The notes beneath the pieces were generated by a model. That model was given only the letters and a program-made list of their open reading frames with translations. It was not told where the DNA came from and searched no databases. From Paenibacillus thalictri (GTDB taxonomy: Bacteria; Bacillota; Bacilli; Paenibacillales; NBRC-103111), in assembly GCF_004307995.1 (NCBI RefSeq), contig NZ_SIRE01000017.1, positions 1-64,000 of the forward strand: 64,000 nucleotides of DNA, written 5' to 3'. Made by a program: the position numbers and the translations under genes. This document shows positions 55,874 through 62,432 of the stretch, piece after piece. Position 1 is the first letter of the stretch; the number at the start of each line of letters is the position of its first letter.

Positions 55874-55906
55874 GTCGTAGAACGAGCAGTCAAGGAGGTG
55901 AGCAGT

Positions 55907-56179
55907 ATGATCGAGATGGTGAGCGAATCCCGCTGCATTGGCTGCAATATGTGTGTAAAGGTGTGTCCGACGAATGTATTTGACCGCACCGAACGGGGAG
56001 TGCCTGTCATCTCCCGGCAGAGCGATTGCCAAACCTGCTTTATGTGCGAGTTATATTGTCCGGCGGACGCGCTTTATGTAGCTCCTCATGCAGAGGTAAA
56101 TGTCGTTGTCGAAGAAGCGGAGCTGGCGCAGCGGAACCTGTTGGGACAATATCGGGAACGAGTAGGCTGGCGGATTTAA
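55907..56179 (+). CDS. AprB-like 2[4Fe-4S] ferredoxin
   Basis: A 90-aa protein with two CxxCxxCxxxCP clusters: Cys10, 13, 16, 20 and Cys41, 44, 47, 51, giving two [4Fe-4S] clusters. ATG 55907 follows a near-perfect AAGGAGGTGA; the longer frame from 55808 runs through the leader and terminator. The C-terminal tail of about 35 residues (EVNVVVEEAELAQRN) resembles AprB-type partner proteins. It probably passes electrons to the AprA-like flavoproteins encoded on either side. Confidence 0.9.
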   Translation: MIEMVSESRCIGCNMCVKVCPTNVFDRTERGVPVISRQSDCQTCFMCELYCPADALYVAPHAEVNVVVEEAELAQRNLLGQYRERVGWRI

Positions 56180-56240
56180 GCGGCTTCAGGCGCAGGCCGG
56201 TCGCTTTATCATACAACTTTACGGAAAGGGTGTTACATCG

Positions 56241-56861
56241 ATGAGTACAACCTACGAGTCGTCTGTTCAAGTTTTGGAGCAAGTTTCAACTGAAGTAGAA
56301 GCGTTCCGCAGGCCGGATTACCCGGTCAGCCCGTTGTTTATCAATCGCTGGTCCCAGCGTGCGTATACGGACAAAGCCGTTGACGAAGAAACGCTGAATG
56401 CCGTATTGGAGGCGGGGCGTTGGGCGCCTTCGGCGAGCAATCTGCAGCCGTGGCGGTTTATCGTTGCAAAGACGCCTGAACAACGCGAGAAATTCGGGCA
56501 GTTTATTAACCCGAACAACCGTACGTGGGCGGATCATGCGCCGGTACTCATCTTGCTTGCATCAAATAAGTTGAGAGCGGACGGCGAGCTGAACGGAGCC
56601 CACGCATTCGACACGGGAGCGGCTTGGGCGTCCATCGCCTTGCAGGCGAAGCTGCTGGGCTTGTCGACACGCGCAATGGGCGGCTTTGACAGAGCCAAAG
56701 CTCGCGAGGTGCTGCAAGTCCCGGACGAGGTGGAGCTGCATGCGGTGGTTGCCCTCGGCTACCCCGGCGATAAGGAGCAGCTGCCGGAAGCGCTGCGCGA
56801 GCGCGAGCAGCCGAATGGTCGCCGTCCGCTGGCGGAAAGCGTGATCGAAGGATCGTTTTAG
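56241..56861 (+). CDS. Nitroreductase-family flavoprotein
   Basis: A 206-aa FMN protein: RWSQRAYTDKAVDEE and GRWAPSASNLQPWRFIVAK give the FMN phosphate site; ALGYPGDKEQLPEALR is the late FMN contact. It follows the ferredoxin gene by 61 bases in the same transcript. In this setting it may recycle reductant or reduce the organic substrate; the substrate is not indicated by sequence. Confidence 0.9.
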   Translation: MSTTYESSVQVLEQVSTEVEAFRRPDYPVSPLFINRWSQRAYTDKAVDEETLNAVLEAGRWAPSASNLQPWRFIVAKTPEQREKFGQFINPNNRTWADHAPVLILLASNKLRADGELNGAHAFDTGAAWASIALQAKLLGLSTRAMGGFDRAKAREVLQVPDEVELHAVVALGYPGDKEQLPEALREREQPNGRRPLAESVIEGSF

Positions 56862-56892
56862 CAACCGCGCTCAAGCGTGTTGCGGCGTAAAA

Positions 56893-56930
56893 AAGAGCCG
56901 TCCGCCATCGTTATGGGGACGGCTTCTTCT
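56893..56930 (+). terminator. Probable terminator after the nitroreductase gene
   Basis: AGCCGTCC (56896-56903) pairs with GGACGGCT (56917-56924), followed by TCTTCTTGTTT, a T-rich but broken tail. Confidence 0.6.
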
Positions 56931-57123
56931 TGTTTCCCGGGAACTTGCCGCTAAACTGAGGCGCAGCGATAATGGGGTGCGGCAAAGTCATTTTTTGGGG
57001 GTGGTGGGGACATTGCTGTCAGGTTAAGGTGCTGCTAAAACGTTTCGTACACGACGTACACTTTAACAGTTCTTGGGGGGGATTCATCCGTGCGTGCAGG
57101 CGGGTTCTCATAGCCGCCGCAAT

Positions 57124-57310
57124 GTAACGGACTGAGCTGACGTTATTGGGCCGGATTTCGTCCGCTAGAAGTTGTAACGGACCTGAAAGACTCTATATGG
57201 CCAGACGGGCGCCCATTTGTACCATGTGCCGCCAAATAAAGTCTCCCACGTCCGTTACGCTGCAAAAAGCTACGTTTAGCGCAAATAAAGTCTTTGAAGT
57301 CCGTTAGCAT
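57124..57310. repeat. Cluster of TAACGGAC / AATAAAGTC intergenic repeats
   Basis: TAACGGAC occurs at about 57124 and 57174 and, inverted as GTCCGTTA, at 57250 and 57299. The inverted copies are preceded at about 15 bases by AATAAAGTC (57235, 57284). The same pairing appears near 15275 and 15325 (GCGGACATGAGCGACTTTA) and as TAACGGAC near 15031 and 10706. The stretch 56936-57416 contains no gene. Confidence 0.65.
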
Positions 57311-57416
57311 CATGACGTTACCCGATAGACCGGAGCCGTCCGAATGTTTGCCGCCTGACAGCCGGCCAATAACAGCCTCCGGCATCAGGCAACTCCGCTT
57401 GCCTTACAACGCGGCT

Positions 57417-58214
57417 TTACGTTGTTTGCCGCTGCCGGTTTAGCGTTTCAGCCAAAAATGTCGAGGTGATTTCCAGCGCTTCCTCCAAAAACACGTTGGT
57501 GCCGGCAAACGGATGGGATATGCCAAACGAATGGTCGGCGCCATCGATCGTCACAAGTGTTATCTGTGGAGCCGCTTCGCGCAGCGCAGCGACACCTTCC
57601 ACCAAACGTGCGGAATCGGCGCCCCCTTGCACGATGAGGACTGGGGTCTCTAGCTGCGCCAGCAGCCTGGGGGTATCAAACCGCTCCAGATTTTGCTGCA
57701 AATCCTCCAGCACTACGGGCGCGGGGGCGGCTCCTGCCGGCGGGTACGGATGAACGCCTCCGTTCCAGACGACGGCGGCCGCAAGGCCGGAATGCTCCGA
57801 GGCAAAAATAATGCTGCTTGCTCCCGCCCGGCTGTGCCCGAGCACCGCGATTCGCGACGTATCGGCTTGTTCGGCCAAAGGCAGCTTGCCGCCGATAAGC
57901 TCGGACAGCAGGGCGTTTACATCGTCCAGTTCCCTGGACAGCGTGCTTGCCTGCTGGACTGCCGCTTCGTCCGCTCCGTTGTTTTTGGCATGGATACGCG
58001 AGAAATCAATCCGGACCGTATAGTAGCCGCGTTCGGCGAACCAACGGGATACGTAGGGCCAGAAGGCCCAATCCTTATGCCCGCGGAAGCCATGGCTCAG
58101 CAGCAATACGGGTTTGGCGGTCCCGTCCAGAGTTGTTTCAAGCTCGCCGTTCAAGACCAGATTGTTCTCCAAAGCAATTTGAAACTGATCTTTCGTTACT
58201 GCAGCATGTGACAT
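57417..58214 (-). CDS. Alpha/beta hydrolase (dienelactone hydrolase/esterase type)
   Basis: A 265-aa serine hydrolase: oxyanion region LSHGFRGHKDWAFWP, nucleophile Ser in GHSRAGA, probable Asp in VQGGADSARL, and His in GADHSFG. No signal peptide, so cytoplasmic. GGAGAGATG precedes the start. It is divergent from the importer genes with a shared operator and its own attenuator, so it belongs to the same regulon, perhaps hydrolysing an ester or thioester form of the imported compound. Confidence 0.88.
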   Translation of the reverse strand: MSHAAVTKDQFQIALENNLVLNGELETTLDGTAKPVLLLSHGFRGHKDWAFWPYVSRWFAERGYYTVRIDFSRIHAKNNGADEAAVQQASTLSRELDDVNALLSELIGGKLPLAEQADTSRIAVLGHSRAGASSIIFASEHSGLAAAVVWNGGVHPYPPAGAAPAPVVLEDLQQNLERFDTPRLLAQLETPVLIVQGGADSARLVEGVAALREAAPQITLVTIDGADHSFGISHPFAGTNVFLEEALEITSTFLAETLNRQRQTT

Positions 58215-58245
58215 GGTTCATCTCTCCTATGCTCAAATTTCGCAC

Positions 58246-58294
58246 AAAAAGGAGGCGTCCTGAAAAAGGAGCCTCCGTTTGTACGGTACCGCTA
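58246..58294 (-). promoter_or_regulatory. Attenuator leader of the hydrolase gene
   Basis: On the minus strand the upstream hairpin has inner stem CCGT-ACAA-ACGG, identical to that of the importer leader, with outer pairing AGC/GCT. Its end (58276-58271) is the start of a terminator, GGAGGC-TCCT / AGGA-GCCTCC, followed by TTTTT (58250-58246). The promoter -10 lies only about 20 bases upstream of the hairpin, so there is little room for any other sensor. Confidence 0.75.
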
Positions 58295-58305
58295 TGAGTG
58301 TCTAC

Positions 58306-58378
58306 ATCCTATCAGCAATGAAAAAAAGTGTCAACGCCAAAAATAATCGTTGACATCCGCTCTTATGGGCTGTAATAT
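58306..58378. promoter_or_regulatory. Divergent SigA promoters with shared operator (hydrolase/importer)
   Basis: Minus: TTGACA (58334-58329), 17-base spacer, TAGGAT (58311-58306). Plus: TTGACA (58350-58355), 17-base spacer, TAATAT (58373-58378). Both -35 boxes form the inverted repeat TGTCAACG (58329-58336) / CGTTGACA (58348-58355). A regulator bound here would block or recruit RNA polymerase in both directions. Confidence 0.8.
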
Positions 58379-58393
58379 GAGTGAAAATCATTT

Positions 58394-58490
58394 AATTCCT
58401 ATTGATTAAGTTGGAATTAAAACTAAACATGGTCTACCGTACAAACGGAGACATTCCTGAACAACCGGGGGTGTCTCCGTTTTGTTTTTC
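58394..58490 (+). promoter_or_regulatory. Attenuator leader of the SsuABC-like importer operon
   Basis: Upstream hairpin 58432-58452 has inner stem CCGT-ACAA-ACGG with flanks GTC/GAC. Its 3' strand overlaps the terminator stem AACGGAGACA/TGTCTCCGTT (58444-58453, 58472-58481) followed by TTTGTTTTT. Earlier in the leader AATTCC-N13-GGAATT (58395-58419) resembles a CymR-type cysteine-repressor box or a small extra hairpin. Confidence 0.78.
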
Positions 58491-58641
58491 TTATCACATC
58501 AGAGATTTAAAATTTCCAGCGAAGCTGAACAATCCTGATGGTGCAAGAAAAGCTTCCTTTCGGGCACGGATGTACTTCATCGAAAGTGCTTCGATCAGAT
58601 GTTTTTCTTATGTAAATCATGCGGCGGGGGGATTAAGGGTT

Positions 58642-59418
58642 ATGACGGAACCATTGTTGAAAATCAGGGGATTAAACAAAACGTTTCAAACGGGCAAAGG
58701 CGTCGTTCATGCGCTCGCCAACGTGTCCTTGAATGTGAAGGAAGGCGAGTTCATTACGGTCATCGGGCCAAGCGGCTGCGGCAAAAGCACACTGCTGAAG
58801 ATCATCGCCGGGCTGGACACCAAATATTACGGCGAGGCGCTGCTCGGAGACGAATGGATCAAGGGGCCGGGGATCGATAAAGGGTTTATTTTTCAGGAAC
58901 CGCGGTTGTTTCCGTGGCTGACGGTGGAAAAAAATATCGCTGCCGACTTATCGCTCAGAGATCCCGCGGTGCGGGCTAAGGTTAGCGAGCTGATCGAGCT
59001 GGTGCGGCTCACCGGCTTTGAAAAGTCGTATCCGCGTGAGCTTTCCGGCGGCATGGCCCAGCGCGTAGCGATTGCCCGGGCGCTGCTGCGCAATCCGAAG
59101 GTGCTGCTGCTCGACGAGCCGTTTGGGGCGCTTGACGCTTTTACAAGGTCGCACATGCAGGAGGTGCTGATCGACATCTGGCAAAAAAACAAAACAACGA
59201 TGATTTTCGTCACTCACGATATCGACGAAGCGGTCTTTTTGGCCAACCGGATCGTCATCCTCAAGCCGCGGCCCGGTTCGATCCGCACCATCGTGCCGGT
59301 CGACCTGCCGTTTCCGCGCAAGAAGTCGACATCTTCCTTCCAGGAGCTGAGGTATAAGGTGCTCAGCGAATTCGAGAAAATCGAAGAATTGGAGCTGATC
59401 GACAGCTCGGGCATATAA
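58642..59418 (+). CDS. Sulfonate/nitrate-type ABC ATPase (SsuB/TauB-like)
   Basis: A 258-aa ATPase: Walker [10 protein letters not shown]-loop [13 protein letters not shown], signature LSGGMAQR, Walker [13 protein letters not shown], switch THDIDEAV. The EPRLFPW loop is characteristic of the SsuB/TauB/NrtD group. ATG 58642 is the family-typical start; the frame extends to 58402 through the leader. First gene of the importer operon. Confidence 0.93.
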   Translation: MTEPLLKIRGLNKTFQTGKGVVHALANVSLNVKEGEFITVIGPSGCGKSTLLKIIAGLDTKYYGEALLGDEWIKGPGIDKGFIFQEPRLFPWLTVEKNIAADLSLRDPAVRAKVSELIELVRLTGFEKSYPRELSGGMAQRVAIARALLRNPKVLLLDEPFGALDAFTRSHMQEVLIDIWQKNKTTMIFVTHDIDEAVFLANRIVILKPRPGSIRTIVPVDLPFPRKKSTSSFQELRYKVLSEFEKIEELELIDSSGI

Positions 59419-59546
59419 AGGTCACTGCTCTCGGGCTGCCGGATAAGCCGAACGAAACAACAGACACAACTTCAGGGGCAGCGGAGTGCGATGGATTGGA
59501 AAATGGACAGCTTTTTCTTCGGAAAGCTTTAAGGGGGGAACATGTG

Positions 59547-60395
59547 ATGAGCCAACAAGCGGAATTGATATCGGGCGGAGTTTCGAATTTGAATCCGGCG
59601 ATATCCGCAGAAAAGCAGGGACGGCTAAATCAGCGTTTGAAAATTTTTGCGCTGGGGGCACTGCTGCCGGCGCTGCTGCTGATTGTGTGGCAGATTATGG
59701 GCGATGCGGGGTATATCTCCCCGCTGCTGTTTCCGACGCCCTTGCGTATCGGCGCAGCCGCTGTGACACTGGCGTCTTCGGGCGAGCTGCTGAGCAACTT
59801 GAAAATAAGCATCGTGCGGGTGGCGGCCGGTTTTGTGATCGGCGGCGGATTGGGGCTGGCCTTCGGAGTGTTCGTCGGGCTGTACCGCAAGACGGAAAAA
59901 GCGCTTGATCCTACGGTGCAAATGATTCGGATGGTGCCCCATCTGGCGATCGCGCCTTTGTTTATCTTATGGTTTGGCATCGGCGAAACGGCGAAAATAC
60001 TGCTGATCGCCAAGGGAGCGTTTTTCCCGCTCTACATCAATACGTTTCTTGGCATCCGCAATGTCGACAACAAGCTGTTTGACGTGACGCGGGTGCTCGG
60101 CTACAGCAAGCTGAAAACGATCGTGCAGCTGGTGCTGCCGGCGGCGCTGCCGAACATTTTGCTGGGTGTAAGACTTTCGCTGGGCGTCGCTTGGCTTGGC
60201 TTGGTCGTAGCGGAAATAATGGGCTCGACAGCGGGGATCGGCTACCTGATGTCGGATGCGCGGCAGTTCTCCAAAACGCCGATTGTGTTTGTCGGCATCA
60301 TCATCTTTGCGTTGTTCGGCAAGCTGACCGATTCCTTGGTGAGACTACTGGAAAGACGCTGGTTGAGCTGGCGCGACAGTTACAAGGGAAGCTAA
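59547..60395 (+). CDS. Sulfonate/nitrate-type ABC permease (SsuC-like), paralogue 1
   Basis: About 282 aa with six membrane segments and EAA loop VTRVLGYSKLKTIVQLVLPA. ATG 59547 follows AAGGGGGGA. Together with the next gene it forms a tandem permease pair sharing long stretches such as GAFFPLYINTFLGIR and VDNKLFDV. Such pairs suggest a heterodimeric channel. A hairpin AGCTTT/AAAGCT (59509-59528) precedes the ribosome site. Confidence 0.92.
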   Translation: MSQQAELISGGVSNLNPAISAEKQGRLNQRLKIFALGALLPALLLIVWQIMGDAGYISPLLFPTPLRIGAAAVTLASSGELLSNLKISIVRVAAGFVIGGGLGLAFGVFVGLYRKTEKALDPTVQMIRMVPHLAIAPLFILWFGIGETAKILLIAKGAFFPLYINTFLGIRNVDNKLFDVTRVLGYSKLKTIVQLVLPAALPNILLGVRLSLGVAWLGLVVAEIMGSTAGIGYLMSDARQFSKTPIVFVGIIIFALFGKLTDSLVRLLERRWLSWRDSYKGS

Positions 60396-60422
60396 ACTTT
60401 ACACGGCTTGGGGGGAAAAGTA

Positions 60423-61268
60423 ATGAGCAATCAAGTGGAAGCACTGCAGCGTGCGGCCGGGCAGCCGGAGAAAGCGGAAGCTTCGCAGTTTGCGGTCAAG
60501 CTGAAAGAAAGATGGAGCACGGTATGGATCGGTGCGGCGCTGCCTGTCGTATTGCTTGCGGTATGGCAGCTGCTCGGAGAGCTGGGCGTCGTTTCGCCCG
60601 TATTCCTGCCGACGCCGGTTGAAATCGCCGGCAGCTTCGGACAATTGATCGCTACCGGGGAGCTGCAGGCGCATTTGGCCATCAGCCTGGAGCGGGCGGC
60701 GACCGGATTTTTGATCGGCGGCGTGTTTGGCCTGCTGACCGGATTTGTGGTCGGTTTCTCGCAGAAGGCCGAATATTTGATCGATCCTTCGATGCAGATG
60801 CTGCGTATGATCCCGCACCTTGCGGTCGCGCCGCTGATCATTTTATGGTTTGGATTCGGCGAGTCTTCGAAGGTGTTTATTATTGCGAGCGGCGCGTTTT
60901 TTCCGCTGTATATCAATACGTTTTTGGGCATCCGCAGCGTCGACAACAAGCTGTTCGACGTCGCCAGCGTGCTTGGCTTCAGCAAAACAAAGCAAATTTT
61001 CCGGCTCATCTTGCCTGCATCGCTGCCTCATATATTGCTCGGTTTGCGGTTGTCGGTGGCGATCTCCTGGCTTGGTCTGGTCGTTGCCGAATTGATCGGC
61101 TCGCAAGCGGGCGTCGGATTTTTGATTAATTTCGGAAAACAGACTTCAGGCACGGATTTGATTTTTGTCGGCGTGATTGTGTTTGCAGTGATCGGCATGG
61201 CGGTCGATTTGGTGTTCCGCTGGTTGGACACCAGACTGCTGGCATGGCGGGATCATTTTCAAGGATAA
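60423..61268 (+). CDS. Sulfonate/nitrate-type ABC permease (SsuC-like), paralogue 2
   Basis: A 281-aa permease, paralogous to its neighbour over the full length, with EAA loop VASVLGFSKTKQIFRLILPA and six membrane segments. ATG 60423 follows GGGGGGAAAAG. Most Ssu systems have one permease gene encoding a homodimer; here two are kept. Confidence 0.92.
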   Translation: MSNQVEALQRAAGQPEKAEASQFAVKLKERWSTVWIGAALPVVLLAVWQLLGELGVVSPVFLPTPVEIAGSFGQLIATGELQAHLAISLERAATGFLIGGVFGLLTGFVVGFSQKAEYLIDPSMQMLRMIPHLAVAPLIILWFGFGESSKVFIIASGAFFPLYINTFLGIRSVDNKLFDVASVLGFSKTKQIFRLILPASLPHILLGLRLSVAISWLGLVVAELIGSQAGVGFLINFGKQTSGTDLIFVGVIVFAVIGMAVDLVFRWLDTRLLAWRDHFQG

Positions 61269-61303
61269 GCCGAAAAGGCGACTACAGAGAGGGGAAACAA
61301 AAG

Positions 61304-62371
61304 ATGAAGATTATTCGCGGCAACAAAAAGACAAGATTTGCGGGATTGATGATTTTATTAGCGGTTGTACTGCTTATTCAAGCGTGCGGCTTGAAGGCGG
61401 GCGAGCGGACGGTGAGCGCGGGCAATGCGGCCAAACCGGAAACCGGCGCGGCTGCTGCGAAAGATGGCACTGCGGCGTCAGGGGGCAAAGGCACGGTACC
61501 CGCGGTGCTGAACTACGGCTATATCGGCACCAGCAAGCTGAATTTTCCCGGCGGCGCTGAGGGCTGGGGGCTCTATAAAGGCATTATTCAAGAGGAATTG
61601 AAAAAATACGGAATCACCGAAGTCAAACTGACCGCTTTCCCGAACGGTCCCGATTTGAGCGAATCGCTGATCAGCGGGCGTCTCGATTTTGGCAGCCTTG
61701 GCGATACGCCGGCGATGTTGTCCAGATCGACAGGAGCGAAAACTCGCCTGATCACGCAGGCTTCCACGAGCAGCATCGGGTATTTGATCGCCAAAAAGAA
61801 CGGTCCGAAGACACTGGAGGATCTGAAAGGCAAAACAGTAGCGACGCAGAAAGGCTCCTTCCACCATCGTTATTTGGCCGGGCTGCTGAAGGAACAAAAC
61901 ATTAAAGACGTCAAAATCGTGCATATGCTGCGGGTCGATTCGGAAGCGGCGCTGGCACGGGGGGAAATCGACGCAATGACAAACACAGATGTGTTTGCGC
62001 TGGCGCAAATCGACCAAGGTTATACGCTGCTGGACGATGCCACGAAGCACCCGAATTTGCTGGGCACAAGCGCTACTGTAGTATCGGAGGAATATTTGAA
62101 GAAAAACGCCGACTTCCCGAAAATCTGGAATGAAGCGCGTCTCAAAGCTTTAAACGATCTGAAAACCAAGCCGGATGAATATTATGCATTCCTTGCTCAG
62201 CTTAACAACTCGACGCCGGAATTGATGAAAAAAGTACAGCCGATCAGCAATATTAAAGATGTGCCGTTTACGGACGAAGGGCTTAAGCTGATGGAAGGCA
62301 CCAAGCAGTTTTTAGTGGAAGAAAAACTTGCCGAGAAAGATTTTGATCTGAAGCAGTGGGTTCTCAAATAA
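61304..62371 (+). CDS. Aliphatic sulfonate-type binding lipoprotein (SsuA-like)
   Basis: A 355-aa lipoprotein with lipobox LIQAC (Cys28), Ala/Gly linker, and the SsuA/NMT1 fold: TAFPNGPDLSESLISGRLDF, GSLGDTPAMLSRSTGAKTRL, DLKGKTVATQKGSFHHRYLA. These match sulfonate-binding proteins more than nitrate or thiamine-precursor ones, but the ligand is inferred. AGAGAGGGGAAAC precedes ATG 61304. Confidence 0.9.
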   Translation: MKIIRGNKKTRFAGLMILLAVVLLIQACGLKAGERTVSAGNAAKPETGAAAAKDGTAASGGKGTVPAVLNYGYIGTSKLNFPGGAEGWGLYKGIIQEELKKYGITEVKLTAFPNGPDLSESLISGRLDFGSLGDTPAMLSRSTGAKTRLITQASTSSIGYLIAKKNGPKTLEDLKGKTVATQKGSFHHRYLAGLLKEQNIKDVKIVHMLRVDSEAALARGEIDAMTNTDVFALAQIDQGYTLLDDATKHPNLLGTSATVVSEEYLKKNADFPKIWNEARLKALNDLKTKPDEYYAFLAQLNNSTPELMKKVQPISNIKDVPFTDEGLKLMEGTKQFLVEEKLAEKDFDLKQWVLK

Positions 62372-62382
62372 TCTCAGCTAAT

Positions 62383-62423
62383 GCTTACGAAGTAAGCTTT
62401 CTTAACAGAAAGCTTTAAGGAGG
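62383..62423 (+). repeat. GCTTACGAAGT hairpin repeat, third copy
   Basis: GCTTACGAAGT (62383-62393) is followed by the perfect stem AAGCTTTCT/AGAAAGCTT (62394-62402, 62407-62415) around TAAC, then TTAAGGAGG. Same layout as the copies at 44674 and 44713 but with different stem bases. Confidence 0.75.
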
Positions 62424-62432
62424 TAGTTATTG

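Noticed and set aside
55808-55906. 33-codon N-terminal extension of the ferredoxin
   Set aside because: It reads through the attenuator and the AAGGAGGTGA ribosome site; the cluster-binding domain begins at 55907.
58340-58490. S-box (SAM-I) riboswitch before the sulfur importer
   Set aside because: The leader is too short and lacks the conserved S-box core; the hairpin-plus-terminator layout is simpler and is repeated in three other leaders.
58402-58641. 80-codon N-terminal extension of the SsuB-like ATPase
   Set aside because: It covers the leader hairpins and terminator; the ATPase family starts at the 58642 ATG.
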